Source: JBMOUD01 sp049319665
GTDB lineage: Bacteria > Pseudomonadota > Gammaproteobacteria > Enterobacterales > Enterobacteriaceae
Direction: 5' to 3'
Assembly: GCF_049319665.1 (NCBI RefSeq)
Contig: NZ_JBMOUD010000003.1
Location: 124,001-188,000 of the forward strand
DNA: 64,000 nt
Both the position numbers and the translations under genes were made by a program. The notes under the pieces were generated by a model. The model was not told where the DNA came from. It was given only the letters and a program-made list of their open reading frames with translations, and made no database searches. Positions 54,366 to 62,581 of this stretch are shown in pieces; positions within the stretch are counted from its first letter, which is position 1; every line of letters starts with the position of its first letter.

Positions 54366-54868
54366 GTGGATTAAGCAAATTACGGGCCTGGACATTCTTC
54401 GCCAACGGTTTTCGTGTTCAAGGTGCGCATGAATATACGCCGCCAGAATTATCTATTACTAAAGTCGATTTGCGCACCGGTGCACAAGACGCACCCACGC
54501 CGGTTGATGATGGGATGGAAGCGCTAACCTGCAAGATTAAATTCTACGGTATTGATCTCGATGTGTTGAGCAACTTCGGTTTTGTGCAGGGTACCAGTCC
54601 TCGTTTTATGGCCTATGAAGGCTATTTAAGTAACGGCACTGCGCTGGGGGCGATTGATGAAATTGAAGGTTTCGTGTCGAAAATTACCGCCGATGCTCGC
54701 GGAAATAAAAATCTCTCAGAGAGCGCGGTGACAGTCGAAATTGCCGTTCGTTACTACAAGCGTAGCGTTGAAGGTAAAGACTTGTTTGAGATTGACACCG
54801 AGCGTTGCATTCGTCGCATTAACGGCCTTGATCAACTCGGCGGCCTGTCTGCAAAAATTCGCCTTTAA
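54362..54868 (+). CDS. Major tail tube protein, P2 FII-like
   Basis: A 168-residue tube subunit, near the P2 length of 172. Conserved parts include DDGMEALTCKIKFYGIDLDVL and TVEIAVRYYKRSVEGKDLFEID. It forms the inner tube driven through the target envelope. Coupled to the sheath gene by an ATGA overlap. Confidence 0.93.
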   Translation: MSGLSKLRAWTFFANGFRVQGAHEYTPPELSITKVDLRTGAQDAPTPVDDGMEALTCKIKFYGIDLDVLSNFGFVQGTSPRFMAYEGYLSNGTALGAIDEIEGFVSKITADARGNKNLSESAVTVEIAVRYYKRSVEGKDLFEIDTERCIRRINGLDQLGGLSAKIRL

Positions 54869-54884
54869 TTTTAGTTAATTAATC

Positions 54885-54907
54885 AACGGCCTGCGGGCCG
54901 TTTTTTT
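54885..54907 (+). terminator. Intrinsic terminator between tube and gpE genes
   Basis: AACGGCC and GGCCGTT pair around a four-base loop, followed by seven Ts, inside the late operon. Confidence 0.88.
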
Positions 54908-54920
54908 ATGGAGTTTTATA

Positions 54921-55220
54921 ATGTCTTATCCTGGAAGCACGACCACTATTGCACTTTATTCCCCACTGCAATTGGCTGATGGCAGTTTGCTGGAAGAAGT
55001 CACCATGCGGGAACCGCTGGTAAGAGACCGTATTGCATTTTCTAAAGCGCGCGGTACCGATGAAGAGAAAGAGGCCAAAATGTTGGCTGATTTATGCAAT
55101 ATCAATGAGTCAGATATGACCATGATCACCACCGCCGATTATTTACAACTGACGGAGGCTTTCCAAGTTTTTATGCTGCCGCCCAAGAAGCGTCCGAAGA
55201 CGAAATCCAGCAAGGTTTAA
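54921..55220 (+). CDS. Tail assembly chaperone gpE-like, short form
   Basis: A 99-residue acidic-to-basic protein in the P2 gpE position. The pattern is TMREPLVRDRIAFSKARGTDEEKEAKM...LCNINESDMTMITTADYL. In P2 it chaperones the tape measure. GGAG precedes the ATG. The last 15 residues are out of the reading frame used by the longer product described next. Confidence 0.85.
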   Translation: MSYPGSTTTIALYSPLQLADGSLLEEVTMREPLVRDRIAFSKARGTDEEKEAKMLADLCNINESDMTMITTADYLQLTEAFQVFMLPPKKRPKTKSSKV

Positions 55221-55339
55221 TGTTGCTGGGTCGACGGCTCTCTTTTTCTATGGCGGATTACCTGAATCTGCCATTTAGTACGTTTCATTCGTTTTTGATA
55301 AAGGAAGTGGAGATCATTAACCGTGAGCGAAATAAGTAA
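54921..55339 (+). CDS. Tail assembly chaperone gpE-E' extended form by -1 frameshift
   Basis: The -1 frame is open without a stop from 55109 to the TAA at 55337. It encodes a plausible tail-protein extension (YAAAQEASEDEIQQGLML, RRLSFSMADYLNLPFSTF, SFLIKEVEIINRERNK). Slipping at the T5 run (55168-55172, GTT TTT ATG) joins 84 residues to 55, giving about 139, very near the 142 of P2 E+E'. The GTTTTTA site is not the classic heptamer, so the exact slip point is inferred. Confidence 0.75.
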
Positions 55340-56831
55340 TGCTTTTAAGTCGATGGATGCTTTTAATGATGGCTTGTCAGAGCGTTTATTCTATTCAACA
55401 TTAACTATTATTAATAACCAGAAATTCATGCAATCGCAGATTGCACAGTTGGTGAGGATGACCGATATTTTTAGTAAAAGTATTGGTTTACTACGCCCTG
55501 CTGCTGTGAAGGCTGAAACCTTAAATAATGACAGTGATAAAAAATCTCACTTATCAAAAAATTCTTTGTTAAATAAATTGTTACCTCAGGAAGGAATGGG
55601 GAAGATCTTCTCTAAATCATTATCTTCTCTAGGCATCGCTGCAGAGGTAATTAAACTCGGCAAAGATGCTTTGGAAAAAATGTATGAGATAAATAGTTCG
55701 ACAGCTGCTTCTGTTGGGTTGGCACGTGGCTATGGTTTGGGTATAGAGACTTGGAATGCTTGGGATTCCCTTGGGAAAAGTTTTGGTTTTGGTGCTGAAT
55801 ATATCGGCGATATCTTTTTGGGGTTTAAGAAATATGCTTGGCAGTTTGATAATCTTGAATATTACCCAGAAAAGCAAAATGCATTAGATACACTGGGAAT
55901 TAAATTAGATGATTTAACAGGCTCGAGTGACCTAGATAAGTTCAAAATTTTAATTGATAAAATAGTATCATTAAAAGACGATGCCGCAGCATCTCAGATT
56001 ACCAGTGAATTATTAGGTGGTGATGCGGTTAAACTAGTAAATTATCTGCGATCTACGGGGAATAATTTCACTGAAAATATTGCTGAAGAGCAACGTTATA
56101 GTGTTTTATCGCCTCAAGGGGCCGATGGCGCATATCGGTTTAATACAGCAATAGATCATCTATTAACTTTTGGGAATTCTTTCACAACTGAGGCAATGGG
56201 GCGTACAGGGGGTTTTATTGCTCCAGTGATTGAAGGCATTTCGCCTAAAAAACCTAAACAACTGTTAACGGAGGAAGAAGAAAGAAGAGAGAAAGGTCTC
56301 ATATTGCAAATGTATAGTGCTGGACCTGCTAACAAGGAAGAGGCCAAAGAATATGCGCATAGGCACGGGCTTGGCAATTGGTACGACAAAGACGTTGACC
56401 AACCGGGAACATTCAAAAAACTATGGGATATGCGCCTAGACGCTATGAAAGTAGATAAGAAATCTGGTGGCTGGTCCTTATCTCCTGAGCTCAAGGACAA
56501 GCTTGTAGATGCTATCGATGGTGAGCCTAATAATTTTTCTCTTAAACCAGAAAAAGAAGAGTCTAGTGAACAACAATCCATAACACCGAAAACCAATAAT
56601 CAACCTAAAGATTATGTGCCATTTTCCACAACATTATCCCAAGCTTCTCCTGAAAATCTAAGACCAATTATCAACGATCAAAGTAACAAATCCGTTGATA
56701 TTCATATCTATGCGGCAGCAGGGCAGAGTGAGATGGATATTGCTAATAACATCGTCGCCAGGGTAAATGACCTCGATATTTTTAATGGCACTAGTGGCAA
56801 TAATGCCATGTATGACGTAGCGGTGGCCTAA
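55323..56831 (+). CDS. Tail tape measure protein
   Basis: A 502-residue, mainly helical protein in the place of P2 gpT. Its last part (SVDIHIYAAAGQSEMDIANNIVARV) resembles the C-terminal end of many tape measures. It is much shorter than P2 gpT (about 815), predicting a shorter tail. A hydrophobic segment lies around SSLGIAAEVIKLG. The gene is more AT-rich than its neighbours. GTG start at 55323 with GGAG ten bases upstream; it overlaps the end of E'. Confidence 0.82.
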   Translation: MSEISNAFKSMDAFNDGLSERLFYSTLTIINNQKFMQSQIAQLVRMTDIFSKSIGLLRPAAVKAETLNNDSDKKSHLSKNSLLNKLLPQEGMGKIFSKSLSSLGIAAEVIKLGKDALEKMYEINSSTAASVGLARGYGLGIETWNAWDSLGKSFGFGAEYIGDIFLGFKKYAWQFDNLEYYPEKQNALDTLGIKLDDLTGSSDLDKFKILIDKIVSLKDDAAASQITSELLGGDAVKLVNYLRSTGNNFTENIAEEQRYSVLSPQGADGAYRFNTAIDHLLTFGNSFTTEAMGRTGGFIAPVIEGISPKKPKQLLTEEEERREKGLILQMYSAGPANKEEAKEYAHRHGLGNWYDKDVDQPGTFKKLWDMRLDAMKVDKKSGGWSLSPELKDKLVDAIDGEPNNFSLKPEKEESSEQQSITPKTNNQPKDYVPFSTTLSQASPENLRPIINDQSNKSVDIHIYAAAGQSEMDIANNIVARVNDLDIFNGTSGNNAMYDVAVA

Positions 56832-56833
56832 TT

Positions 56834-57313
56834 ATGGGCATACTTAATTCTTTATATGCATGGACTGAAGATAAAGCCGCCGCCGAGGCGGAGTTAGAGC
56901 GTGAAAGCGAGCCATTAAGGGTCATGATGATGTTAGGTGACTTTGAGTTTTCAGTAGATAGTGCCACCTATAACTCATTGACTCGTGATGCTTCTTGGCG
57001 CTGGAGCGATCAGGAACGTATTGGCAAGCAGAACTTACTGCAATATACCGGCAAAGCGGCTCGTACCGTCAAATTTAGTGGCGATACTCATGCCTTTTTT
57101 AGAAACGGTGTGGCTTCAATTGATGCACTTTATGATCTTGCTGACAAAGCAGAGCCACAACAATTGGTGAGCGGAGCCGGTGATGTACTGGGCTGGTGGG
57201 TTATCACTGATTTTTCTGATACCACTTCATCATTTCTTCCCGGTGGCGGCGCACGTAAACGATCCTACACAATGACGATAAAACATTATGCAGATGACAT
57301 ATCTCACCCGTGA
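56834..57313 (+). CDS. Tail protein gpU-like
   Basis: A 159-residue protein matching P2 gpU: MMMLGDFEFSVDSATYNSL, WRWSDQERIGKQNLLQYTG and the SYTMTIKHYADD end. It belongs to the inner baseplate hub region. It starts two bases after the tape measure stop. Confidence 0.9.
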   Translation: MGILNSLYAWTEDKAAAEAELERESEPLRVMMMLGDFEFSVDSATYNSLTRDASWRWSDQERIGKQNLLQYTGKAARTVKFSGDTHAFFRNGVASIDALYDLADKAEPQQLVSGAGDVLGWWVITDFSDTTSSFLPGGGARKRSYTMTIKHYADDISHP

Positions 57314-57503
57314 TGGCGATGTCTTAGACGCTATTTGTGCAGCGCAATACGGCGTCGAAAATACGGCTGCAGCTGTAGTTGCTGTACTAGAAGCAAACCG
57401 GGGATTAGCAGATAGGGGTGCTGTCTATGATTCTGGACTAAGCATTATTTTGCCAGAGTTCACGCCGCCTACTGTTAATTCCCCACTGCAATTATGGGAC
57501 TAG
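57288..57503 (+). CDS. Tail protein gpX-like, LysM fold
   Basis: A 71-residue LysM-like protein (LTRDGDVLDAICAAQYG, VLEANRGLADRGAVYDSGL). Starts inside the end of gpU, as P2 gpX does. It binds the tube or hub rather than the cell wall in P2-like tails. Confidence 0.9.
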   Translation: MQMTYLTRDGDVLDAICAAQYGVENTAAAVVAVLEANRGLADRGAVYDSGLSIILPEFTPPTVNSPLQLWD

Positions 57504-57506
57504 GCC

Positions 57507-58586
57507 ATGGAACAACAACATGCGTTGGCCGAATACCGGCCAGAGTTTAGAGTTTGTGCTGAAGGGAAAGATATAACCGAAGCGCTGCAGCAAAATTTAA
57601 TTGAATTAGTTCTTACTGACCATGGTGGCGAAACCGCCAAGGCGGATGAATTACAAATTACGCTGTTATCTGAATCTCTCAAATTACCGAGTAAAGGTGC
57701 CCGTTTAAATATCGGCTTAGGTTTTAACGGTAATATCTTGGATAAAGGCGTATTTGTTGTTAACAATGTTTCAAGCAGCGGGCCGCCTCGCAAGATTGTT
57801 ATCAACGCCACTGCAGCACCGATGAACGCTCAAAAGCAGAAAGGCAATGTGCAAAGCCAGAAAACGCGCAGTTGGGACAACATTAAACTCGGCGATCTGG
57901 TTAAAACAGTAGCAGAAGATAATGGTCTGAAACCCAAGGTGGCACCGCAATTCGTGGATATCGTGATTACGCATCTTGACCAGGTGGCAGAATCTGATGG
58001 CAATTTGATGAGCCGTTTGGCGCGTGCGTATAACGCAGTAAGTAAACCTTGTGGTGGCTATTGGCTCTTTCTTGAAAAAGGTGCCTCCACGACGGCCAGT
58101 GGCAAAGCCTTACCCAAAGTTCAGGTGGCGCTTTCTGAGGTGTCTACCTGGAGATACAACGAAGGGCAGCGGGGAGCCTCTGTAGGCAAACCTGCAACCA
58201 ACGGTCAAAAAGCTAAAGGTAAGATTAAGGTTAATTATTTTAATGGCTTTGATGGCAGTGTTAAAACCTGCGAAATAGATCACGATGGGCCCAATATCAC
58301 CAGTCCTTATATTGTGCCAACCAAAACGCAGGCTGAACATCAGGTGAAATCTAAATCTACCTCCGCTGCACGCATTGAGTGTGATATGAATCTGACGATG
58401 CCCTGCCGACCAAAACATATTCCTTTGACTGCTGAATCTCGGGTAAACACGGTTGGCTTTGGTGAAAGAGAAGATAGCGCCTGGCAAATTGAATCTTTGG
58501 CTTATACATTAAATAAAAGTGGGTTGAGTATCGCGCTAAAACTTGTTGTTGATATTACCCACAAGCCTAAGCCAGAGGCGTCTTAA
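57507..58586 (+). CDS. Baseplate hub protein gpD-like
   Basis: A 359-residue hub protein. Features include the N-terminal YRPEFRVCAEGKDITEALQ, LGDLVKTVAEDNGLKPKV, and SRLARAYNAVSKPCGGYWLF. The P2 gpD forms the hub ring that links tube and spike. Last gene of the FI-to-D block; a terminator follows. Confidence 0.92.
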   Translation: MEQQHALAEYRPEFRVCAEGKDITEALQQNLIELVLTDHGGETAKADELQITLLSESLKLPSKGARLNIGLGFNGNILDKGVFVVNNVSSSGPPRKIVINATAAPMNAQKQKGNVQSQKTRSWDNIKLGDLVKTVAEDNGLKPKVAPQFVDIVITHLDQVAESDGNLMSRLARAYNAVSKPCGGYWLFLEKGASTTASGKALPKVQVALSEVSTWRYNEGQRGASVGKPATNGQKAKGKIKVNYFNGFDGSVKTCEIDHDGPNITSPYIVPTKTQAEHQVKSKSTSAARIECDMNLTMPCRPKHIPLTAESRVNTVGFGEREDSAWQIESLAYTLNKSGLSIALKLVVDITHKPKPEAS

Positions 58587-58624
58587 TTATTAAGATCCTT
58601 TCATTGATATTAATTCACAAACTG

Positions 58625-58647
58625 AACCCGCTATTGCGGGTTTTTTT
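58625..58647 (+). terminator. Intrinsic terminator between gpD and gpW genes
   Basis: AACCCGC-TATT-GCGGGTT and seven Ts, the third terminator lying between tail genes. Confidence 0.9.
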
Positions 58648-58658
58648 ATGAGGTTTTT

Positions 58659-59009
58659 ATGCATGGCGTAAATATTAAAACAGGTAAAAGACTGTCGGGT
58701 GATGATCACCTTAAACAGTCCGTTATTGATATTTTGACGACGCCTAAAAATACGAGAGTGCTACTGCGCGATTATGGCAGTGACCTTCCAGAGCTGGTGG
58801 ATAGTCCACAAGATCAAAGCAGCCGTGTGCGGATTATTGCCGCTACTTCGTCTGCATTAGCCAAGTGGGAACCACGTCTTAAGCTAAACCGTATTGGGGT
58901 GAGTCGTTCGGCAGAGGGTGATTATGTAATCACCATCGAAGGGATCAACACGGAAACGTCCACGCCACTTACTCTTGATGGAATTAAAATATATGGCAAC
59001 AAGTCTTAG
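58659..59009 (+). CDS. Baseplate protein gpW-like (T4 gp25 family)
   Basis: A 116-residue sheath-initiator protein of the gp25 family: NTRVLLRDYGSDLPELVD holds the conserved core. It nucleates sheath assembly on the baseplate. The stop overlaps the start of gpJ by 17 bases. Confidence 0.92.
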   Translation: MHGVNIKTGKRLSGDDHLKQSVIDILTTPKNTRVLLRDYGSDLPELVDSPQDQSSRVRIIAATSSALAKWEPRLKLNRIGVSRSAEGDYVITIEGINTETSTPLTLDGIKIYGNKS

Positions 59010-59913
59010 CACCATCAATCTTTCTTCTCTTCCGGTTCCTGACATTATCGATATCCCTGAACCAACGGCGCTCTTTCAAACCTGGCTAACACGTCTGCGT
59101 GAGCTCGACACGATCTATGATGCTTTGGTGGAGTCTGACCCGGTATTTAAGCAGGGAGAAGTTAACGCTTACCAAACGACATTACTGATGCAACGGGTTA
59201 ATGACGCAGTACGTGCCGTGCTGCTATCGAGTGCCACAGGAAACGATCTCAATCAGATAGGCGCTGGCTTCAATGTGCCTCGATTGGTTATTGCACCAGC
59301 GCAGCCTGATGCGGTGCCGCCGGTTGATGCTGTTATGGAGTCCGATGATGCCTATCGTGAACGTATTCAGCTTTCTTGGTCACAGCTAAACACTGCCGGT
59401 GCGCGCAATGCATATCGTTTCCATGCCCAGTCTGCCGATCCTGATGTGCTCGATGTCGGTGCTTACGGCCCCGAGATCCATAACCGTGCTGGGGAGGTTG
59501 ATATTTATGTACTTGCTCGTTCCGGAAGTGGCCAAGCATCAGAGGCATTATTGGCAAAAGTTTATGCTGCGCTGAGTGAAGATGAAACTCGGCCTTTAAC
59601 TGATTATGTTTGGGTACAAAGTGCCGCTCTGACTAATTTCACCGTCGATGCCACGCTGGAAATACCAGACGGTCCTGATGCGCAGACGGTATTAGACCGC
59701 GCTAATACTGAGTTAAAAAGCTATTTACAACAGATGCGTCGTGTTGGCGGTATCGTTCCGGTTTCAGGGATTTATCACGCTTTGCATCAATCAGGCGTTA
59801 GCCGTGTACACCTGAATCACCCGACATCCGATATCGAAGGCATTGTTGGTGCCGTGCCAAATTGCACGGCTATCAACGTTGGGCGAATAGCGATAGGGGG
59901 CATTGATGTTTAA
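58993..59913 (+). CDS. Baseplate wedge protein gpJ-like
   Basis: A 306-residue protein matching P2 gpJ (302): VNDAVRAVLLSSATGNDLNQIG, ESDDAYRERIQLSW, TAGARNAYRFHAQSADPDV. The ATG at 58993 is preferred over the frame opening at 58975. Overlaps gpW and gpI. Confidence 0.92.
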   Translation: MATSLSTINLSSLPVPDIIDIPEPTALFQTWLTRLRELDTIYDALVESDPVFKQGEVNAYQTTLLMQRVNDAVRAVLLSSATGNDLNQIGAGFNVPRLVIAPAQPDAVPPVDAVMESDDAYRERIQLSWSQLNTAGARNAYRFHAQSADPDVLDVGAYGPEIHNRAGEVDIYVLARSGSGQASEALLAKVYAALSEDETRPLTDYVWVQSAALTNFTVDATLEIPDGPDAQTVLDRANTELKSYLQQMRRVGGIVPVSGIYHALHQSGVSRVHLNHPTSDIEGIVGAVPNCTAINVGRIAIGGIDV

Positions 59914-60451
59914 ATCTTTGCTGCCGCCAAATGCCATTTCGGCTGAGAAAATGTTAGAGCAGGCCAGCGTTGAGCAGATTCTTTCGATTCCTGTGCCATT
60001 ACGTGATGTTAAGGACCCAGATCGTTGCCCGGCTCACTTGTTGCCTTGGCTGGCATGGGAATATGCGGTCGATTTTTGGGATCCTGATTGGAGCGAACAG
60101 CAAAAACGCCAAGTCATTAAAGACGCCGCTTATGTGCATCAGCATCGAGGTACTGCTGGCGCCGTGCGTCGTGCACTAAGCGCAATTGGTTTTCCTACTA
60201 CGGTTATTGAATGGTGGGAAGACACACCGCGCTCTGCGCCTTACACCTTTCGCATTCAGGTTTATAGCACCAGCGGAGTTAATGAGGCGGTCTATGAGCA
60301 AATCCGTCGGCAAACGGAAAAATCTAAAAATTTACGCAGCGCGCTACGTTCAATTGACGTCATTACCGACATTGGCAGCAGCGGGGCGCTTTATATCAGT
60401 GGTGCAGTCACTGCACATATTGACATCGATATTCTAGCAGGAGGCGCATAA
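59906..60451 (+). CDS. Baseplate protein gpI-like
   Basis: A 181-residue wedge protein as in P2 (176): HLLPWLAWEYAVDFWDPDW and YVHQHRGTAGAVRRAL are family hallmarks. AGGGGG stands just before the ATG. Its stop shares bases with the fibre start (TAATG). Confidence 0.92.
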   Translation: MFKSLLPPNAISAEKMLEQASVEQILSIPVPLRDVKDPDRCPAHLLPWLAWEYAVDFWDPDWSEQQKRQVIKDAAYVHQHRGTAGAVRRALSAIGFPTTVIEWWEDTPRSAPYTFRIQVYSTSGVNEAVYEQIRRQTEKSKNLRSALRSIDVITDIGSSGALYISGAVTAHIDIDILAGGA

Positions 60452-61950
60452 TGGCCGATAAATACTATAGCATTATCACCAATACTGGGAAGGCTTTAGA
60501 AGCAGCAGCCCTTGCCAATGGAACAACGATCACGCTCTCACATTTTGTAGTCGGTGATGGCAGTGGCAAAGAATTAGTCCCTGATGCAACCAGTACCAAA
60601 CTGGTAAATGAAAAATATCGGCAGAAAATTGCCATGTTATCGGTTTCTCCCGAACAGGCAAATCAACTGATGGCGCAACTGGTTATTCCATCGGAGGTTG
60701 GTGGATTTACCGTGCGCGAGATCGGATTGCTGACTGATAAAGGTGAACTCTATGCGCTGGCCAACTGTGCAGCGATAGAAAAACCGGTTGGTGGCATTAA
60801 TATTTCTATGCAATTTCGTTTGGCGGTTTCAGATACTGCAAATATCACCTTGCAAGTCGCCACCGGTGATGGATTATTCTTGCGAATGGATAGGAACCTA
60901 TCCGATGTAAAAGATGTATCTACCGCGCGTACTAATTTAGGTCTGAAAACAGCGGCATTGCGTGATGTGGGTACGGATGCTGGGCAAGTTATGCCCGTTG
61001 GGGCATTCGGCGTAGGTGGGCAAGCACCGAAATTAAGTAATCCAAGTAACGTTAAATATAGCGGTTTTTTTGGTTATGGTGGAAATACAGATCCAAGTCT
61101 GAAAGATTGGGGAAGTGTAATATCAAACTTCTATGGTGAAAGCGGTGAGTATTGTTCACAGTTATATCTTCCATCCGACCAGCGAGAAGCGTTAATTCGA
61201 TTTATGAAAAATGGTAAGTCAGTTTGGAGTAGCAGACTTTATCATGAAGGGAATAAACCTAGTGCGGCAGATGTCGGAGCATATAGTCAAAAAGAAGCTG
61301 ATGAGCATTTCTATTCAAAAAATGGTGGGTTAGTAAGTGGTAATGTTGATGCTAATGGATATGTGAAATCAGGAAATGATCTTGTTAGTGGACAGGATAT
61401 CTGGTCTGGTCGTGATATTTATTCAGCTAGAAATATTGATGCTAGAGGGGGGGTTATACAACTTTCTGGAGATGATCGTAAACACCTTAGAATAATTAAT
61501 GGCGATGGCACAGTTCGAATGTGGTTTTATAAAGATAAAGGGGGGGATGGTATACATTTAAATAATGGTGATGATGGCGGCGGCGAGTTCGTATTTCAAA
61601 AAAATGGTCGCATTGCAATTCCAAATGGAATTGACATGAACGGCGGTGTGCGTATCGAAATTGACGGGAATATTTGGGGAAGCCGCTGGGGTAATAAATG
61701 GTTATGGGATGCTATTATTGAACAAGTAAATAGTAGAGCCTCATCAGATTATGTCAATGGCACATTTATAAAAGATTTACGCTTATCAGGTAGAGGAACG
61801 ATTGTTACTGATGGGCAAATGAATGAAGCACCATTTGGAGCTGTTGTTACCGGTGGCAATGGCAACGAAGGGAACCAAGTAGGGTATATGTATTTCCGCT
61901 ACTTACAGAAAAATGTAAACAATAATTGGTACACGGTGGCTTACGCATGA
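60451..61950 (+). CDS. Tail fibre protein, P2 gpH-like N terminus
   Basis: A 499-residue receptor-binding fibre. Residues 1-165 match the baseplate-attachment region of P2 gpH-type fibres (YYSIITNTGKALEAAALANG, VPDATSTKLVNE, VGGFTVREIGLL). Residues about 195-290 form a shaft-like region. The rest is variable, with short repeats around SGQDIWSGRDIYSARNIDA and a glycine-rich end. The second half is more AT-rich, as expected for exchanged specificity domains. It decides which cells are killed. Confidence 0.9.
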   Translation: MADKYYSIITNTGKALEAAALANGTTITLSHFVVGDGSGKELVPDATSTKLVNEKYRQKIAMLSVSPEQANQLMAQLVIPSEVGGFTVREIGLLTDKGELYALANCAAIEKPVGGINISMQFRLAVSDTANITLQVATGDGLFLRMDRNLSDVKDVSTARTNLGLKTAALRDVGTDAGQVMPVGAFGVGGQAPKLSNPSNVKYSGFFGYGGNTDPSLKDWGSVISNFYGESGEYCSQLYLPSDQREALIRFMKNGKSVWSSRLYHEGNKPSAADVGAYSQKEADEHFYSKNGGLVSGNVDANGYVKSGNDLVSGQDIWSGRDIYSARNIDARGGVIQLSGDDRKHLRIINGDGTVRMWFYKDKGGDGIHLNNGDDGGGEFVFQKNGRIAIPNGIDMNGGVRIEIDGNIWGSRWGNKWLWDAIIEQVNSRASSDYVNGTFIKDLRLSGRGTIVTDGQMNEAPFGAVVTGGNGNEGNQVGYMYFRYLQKNVNNNWYTVAYA

Positions 61951-62498
61951 TAAATAAATATGGAATTTTCAAGTTATATATACCAGCTCCTGAATCGGAA
62001 AAAGGGAAGGTTGCGCGTGATATTAATGCATTGTTTATTCAGGATAATGCAGGTAATGACTGGTATGAATTACTTAAGACTTTAGATAAAAAAGCTCTGA
62101 AAATAGTTTTCACTGATGATGGTGTGATTCAGTTTGCAAACTACGATGCATCTGCACTGTGGCCTGTTGATTCTTATATCGCAGTAGTTGATAAAAACTC
62201 AATTCCTCCTGGGTTTGACGTACCGACAAACGATCTCTCTTGGCAATACATTGATGGGGAGATAGTTCCGCGTGTTTATACTAAAGAAGAACAAATTACC
62301 CAAGCGGTACGTAACAAGAATGCAATACTCGATTCAGCGAGGAAAATCATTTCCCCACTGCAAGATGCATTTGATCTGGATATAGCCACTGATGATGAAG
62401 TGAAAAAACTTGCTGCGTGGAAGAAATATCGAGTGTTGTTAAATCGGATCGACGTGAATACAGCGCCTGATATTGATTGGCCTAATGCTCCGGAGTAG
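61947..62498 (+). CDS. Tail fibre assembly chaperone
   Basis: A 183-residue protein of the Tfa/gpG type: it ends KYRVLLNRIDVNTAPDIDWP, the signature of the family. It folds or trimerises the fibre and usually co-evolves with the fibre tip. The ATG at 61947 overlaps the fibre stop by four bases. Confidence 0.92.
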   Translation: MINKYGIFKLYIPAPESEKGKVARDINALFIQDNAGNDWYELLKTLDKKALKIVFTDDGVIQFANYDASALWPVDSYIAVVDKNSIPPGFDVPTNDLSWQYIDGEIVPRVYTKEEQITQAVRNKNAILDSARKIISPLQDAFDLDIATDDEVKKLAAWKKYRVLLNRIDVNTAPDIDWPNAPE

Positions 62499-62581
62499 TT
62501 GATCTCTCTGGGCAATGGATACAACTAAATAGTTGAAGGGGCGATAAAAAGAATAAATAGCCCCGAGGGGCATATTTAGCG

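Larger units (their letters stand above)
47882..62498. mobile_element. R-type tailocin locus (phage tail-like bacteriocin) of P2 tail type
   Basis: This block holds repressor, antiterminator, holin, endolysin, Rz/Rz1 and every part of a contractile phage tail including fibre and fibre chaperone. Integrase, replication, terminase, portal, scaffold and capsid genes are all absent. All tail open frames are intact and coupled by short gaps or overlaps, which argues against random decay. The closest described analogues by organisation are carotovoricin, enterocoliticin, serracin and xenorhabdicin; which of these it is nearest to cannot be decided without alignment. The particle would be released by the encoded lysis genes and kill related strains recognised by the fibre. 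Confidence 0.88.

Noticed and set aside
56156..56596. 146-codon frame antisense to the tape measure gene
   Set aside because: Serine- and leucine-rich mirror of the helical coding strand with no start signal.
47882..62498. Intact or inducible temperate prophage
   Set aside because: No integrase, excisionase, replication, terminase, portal or capsid gene is present, and no attachment-site duplication was seen.
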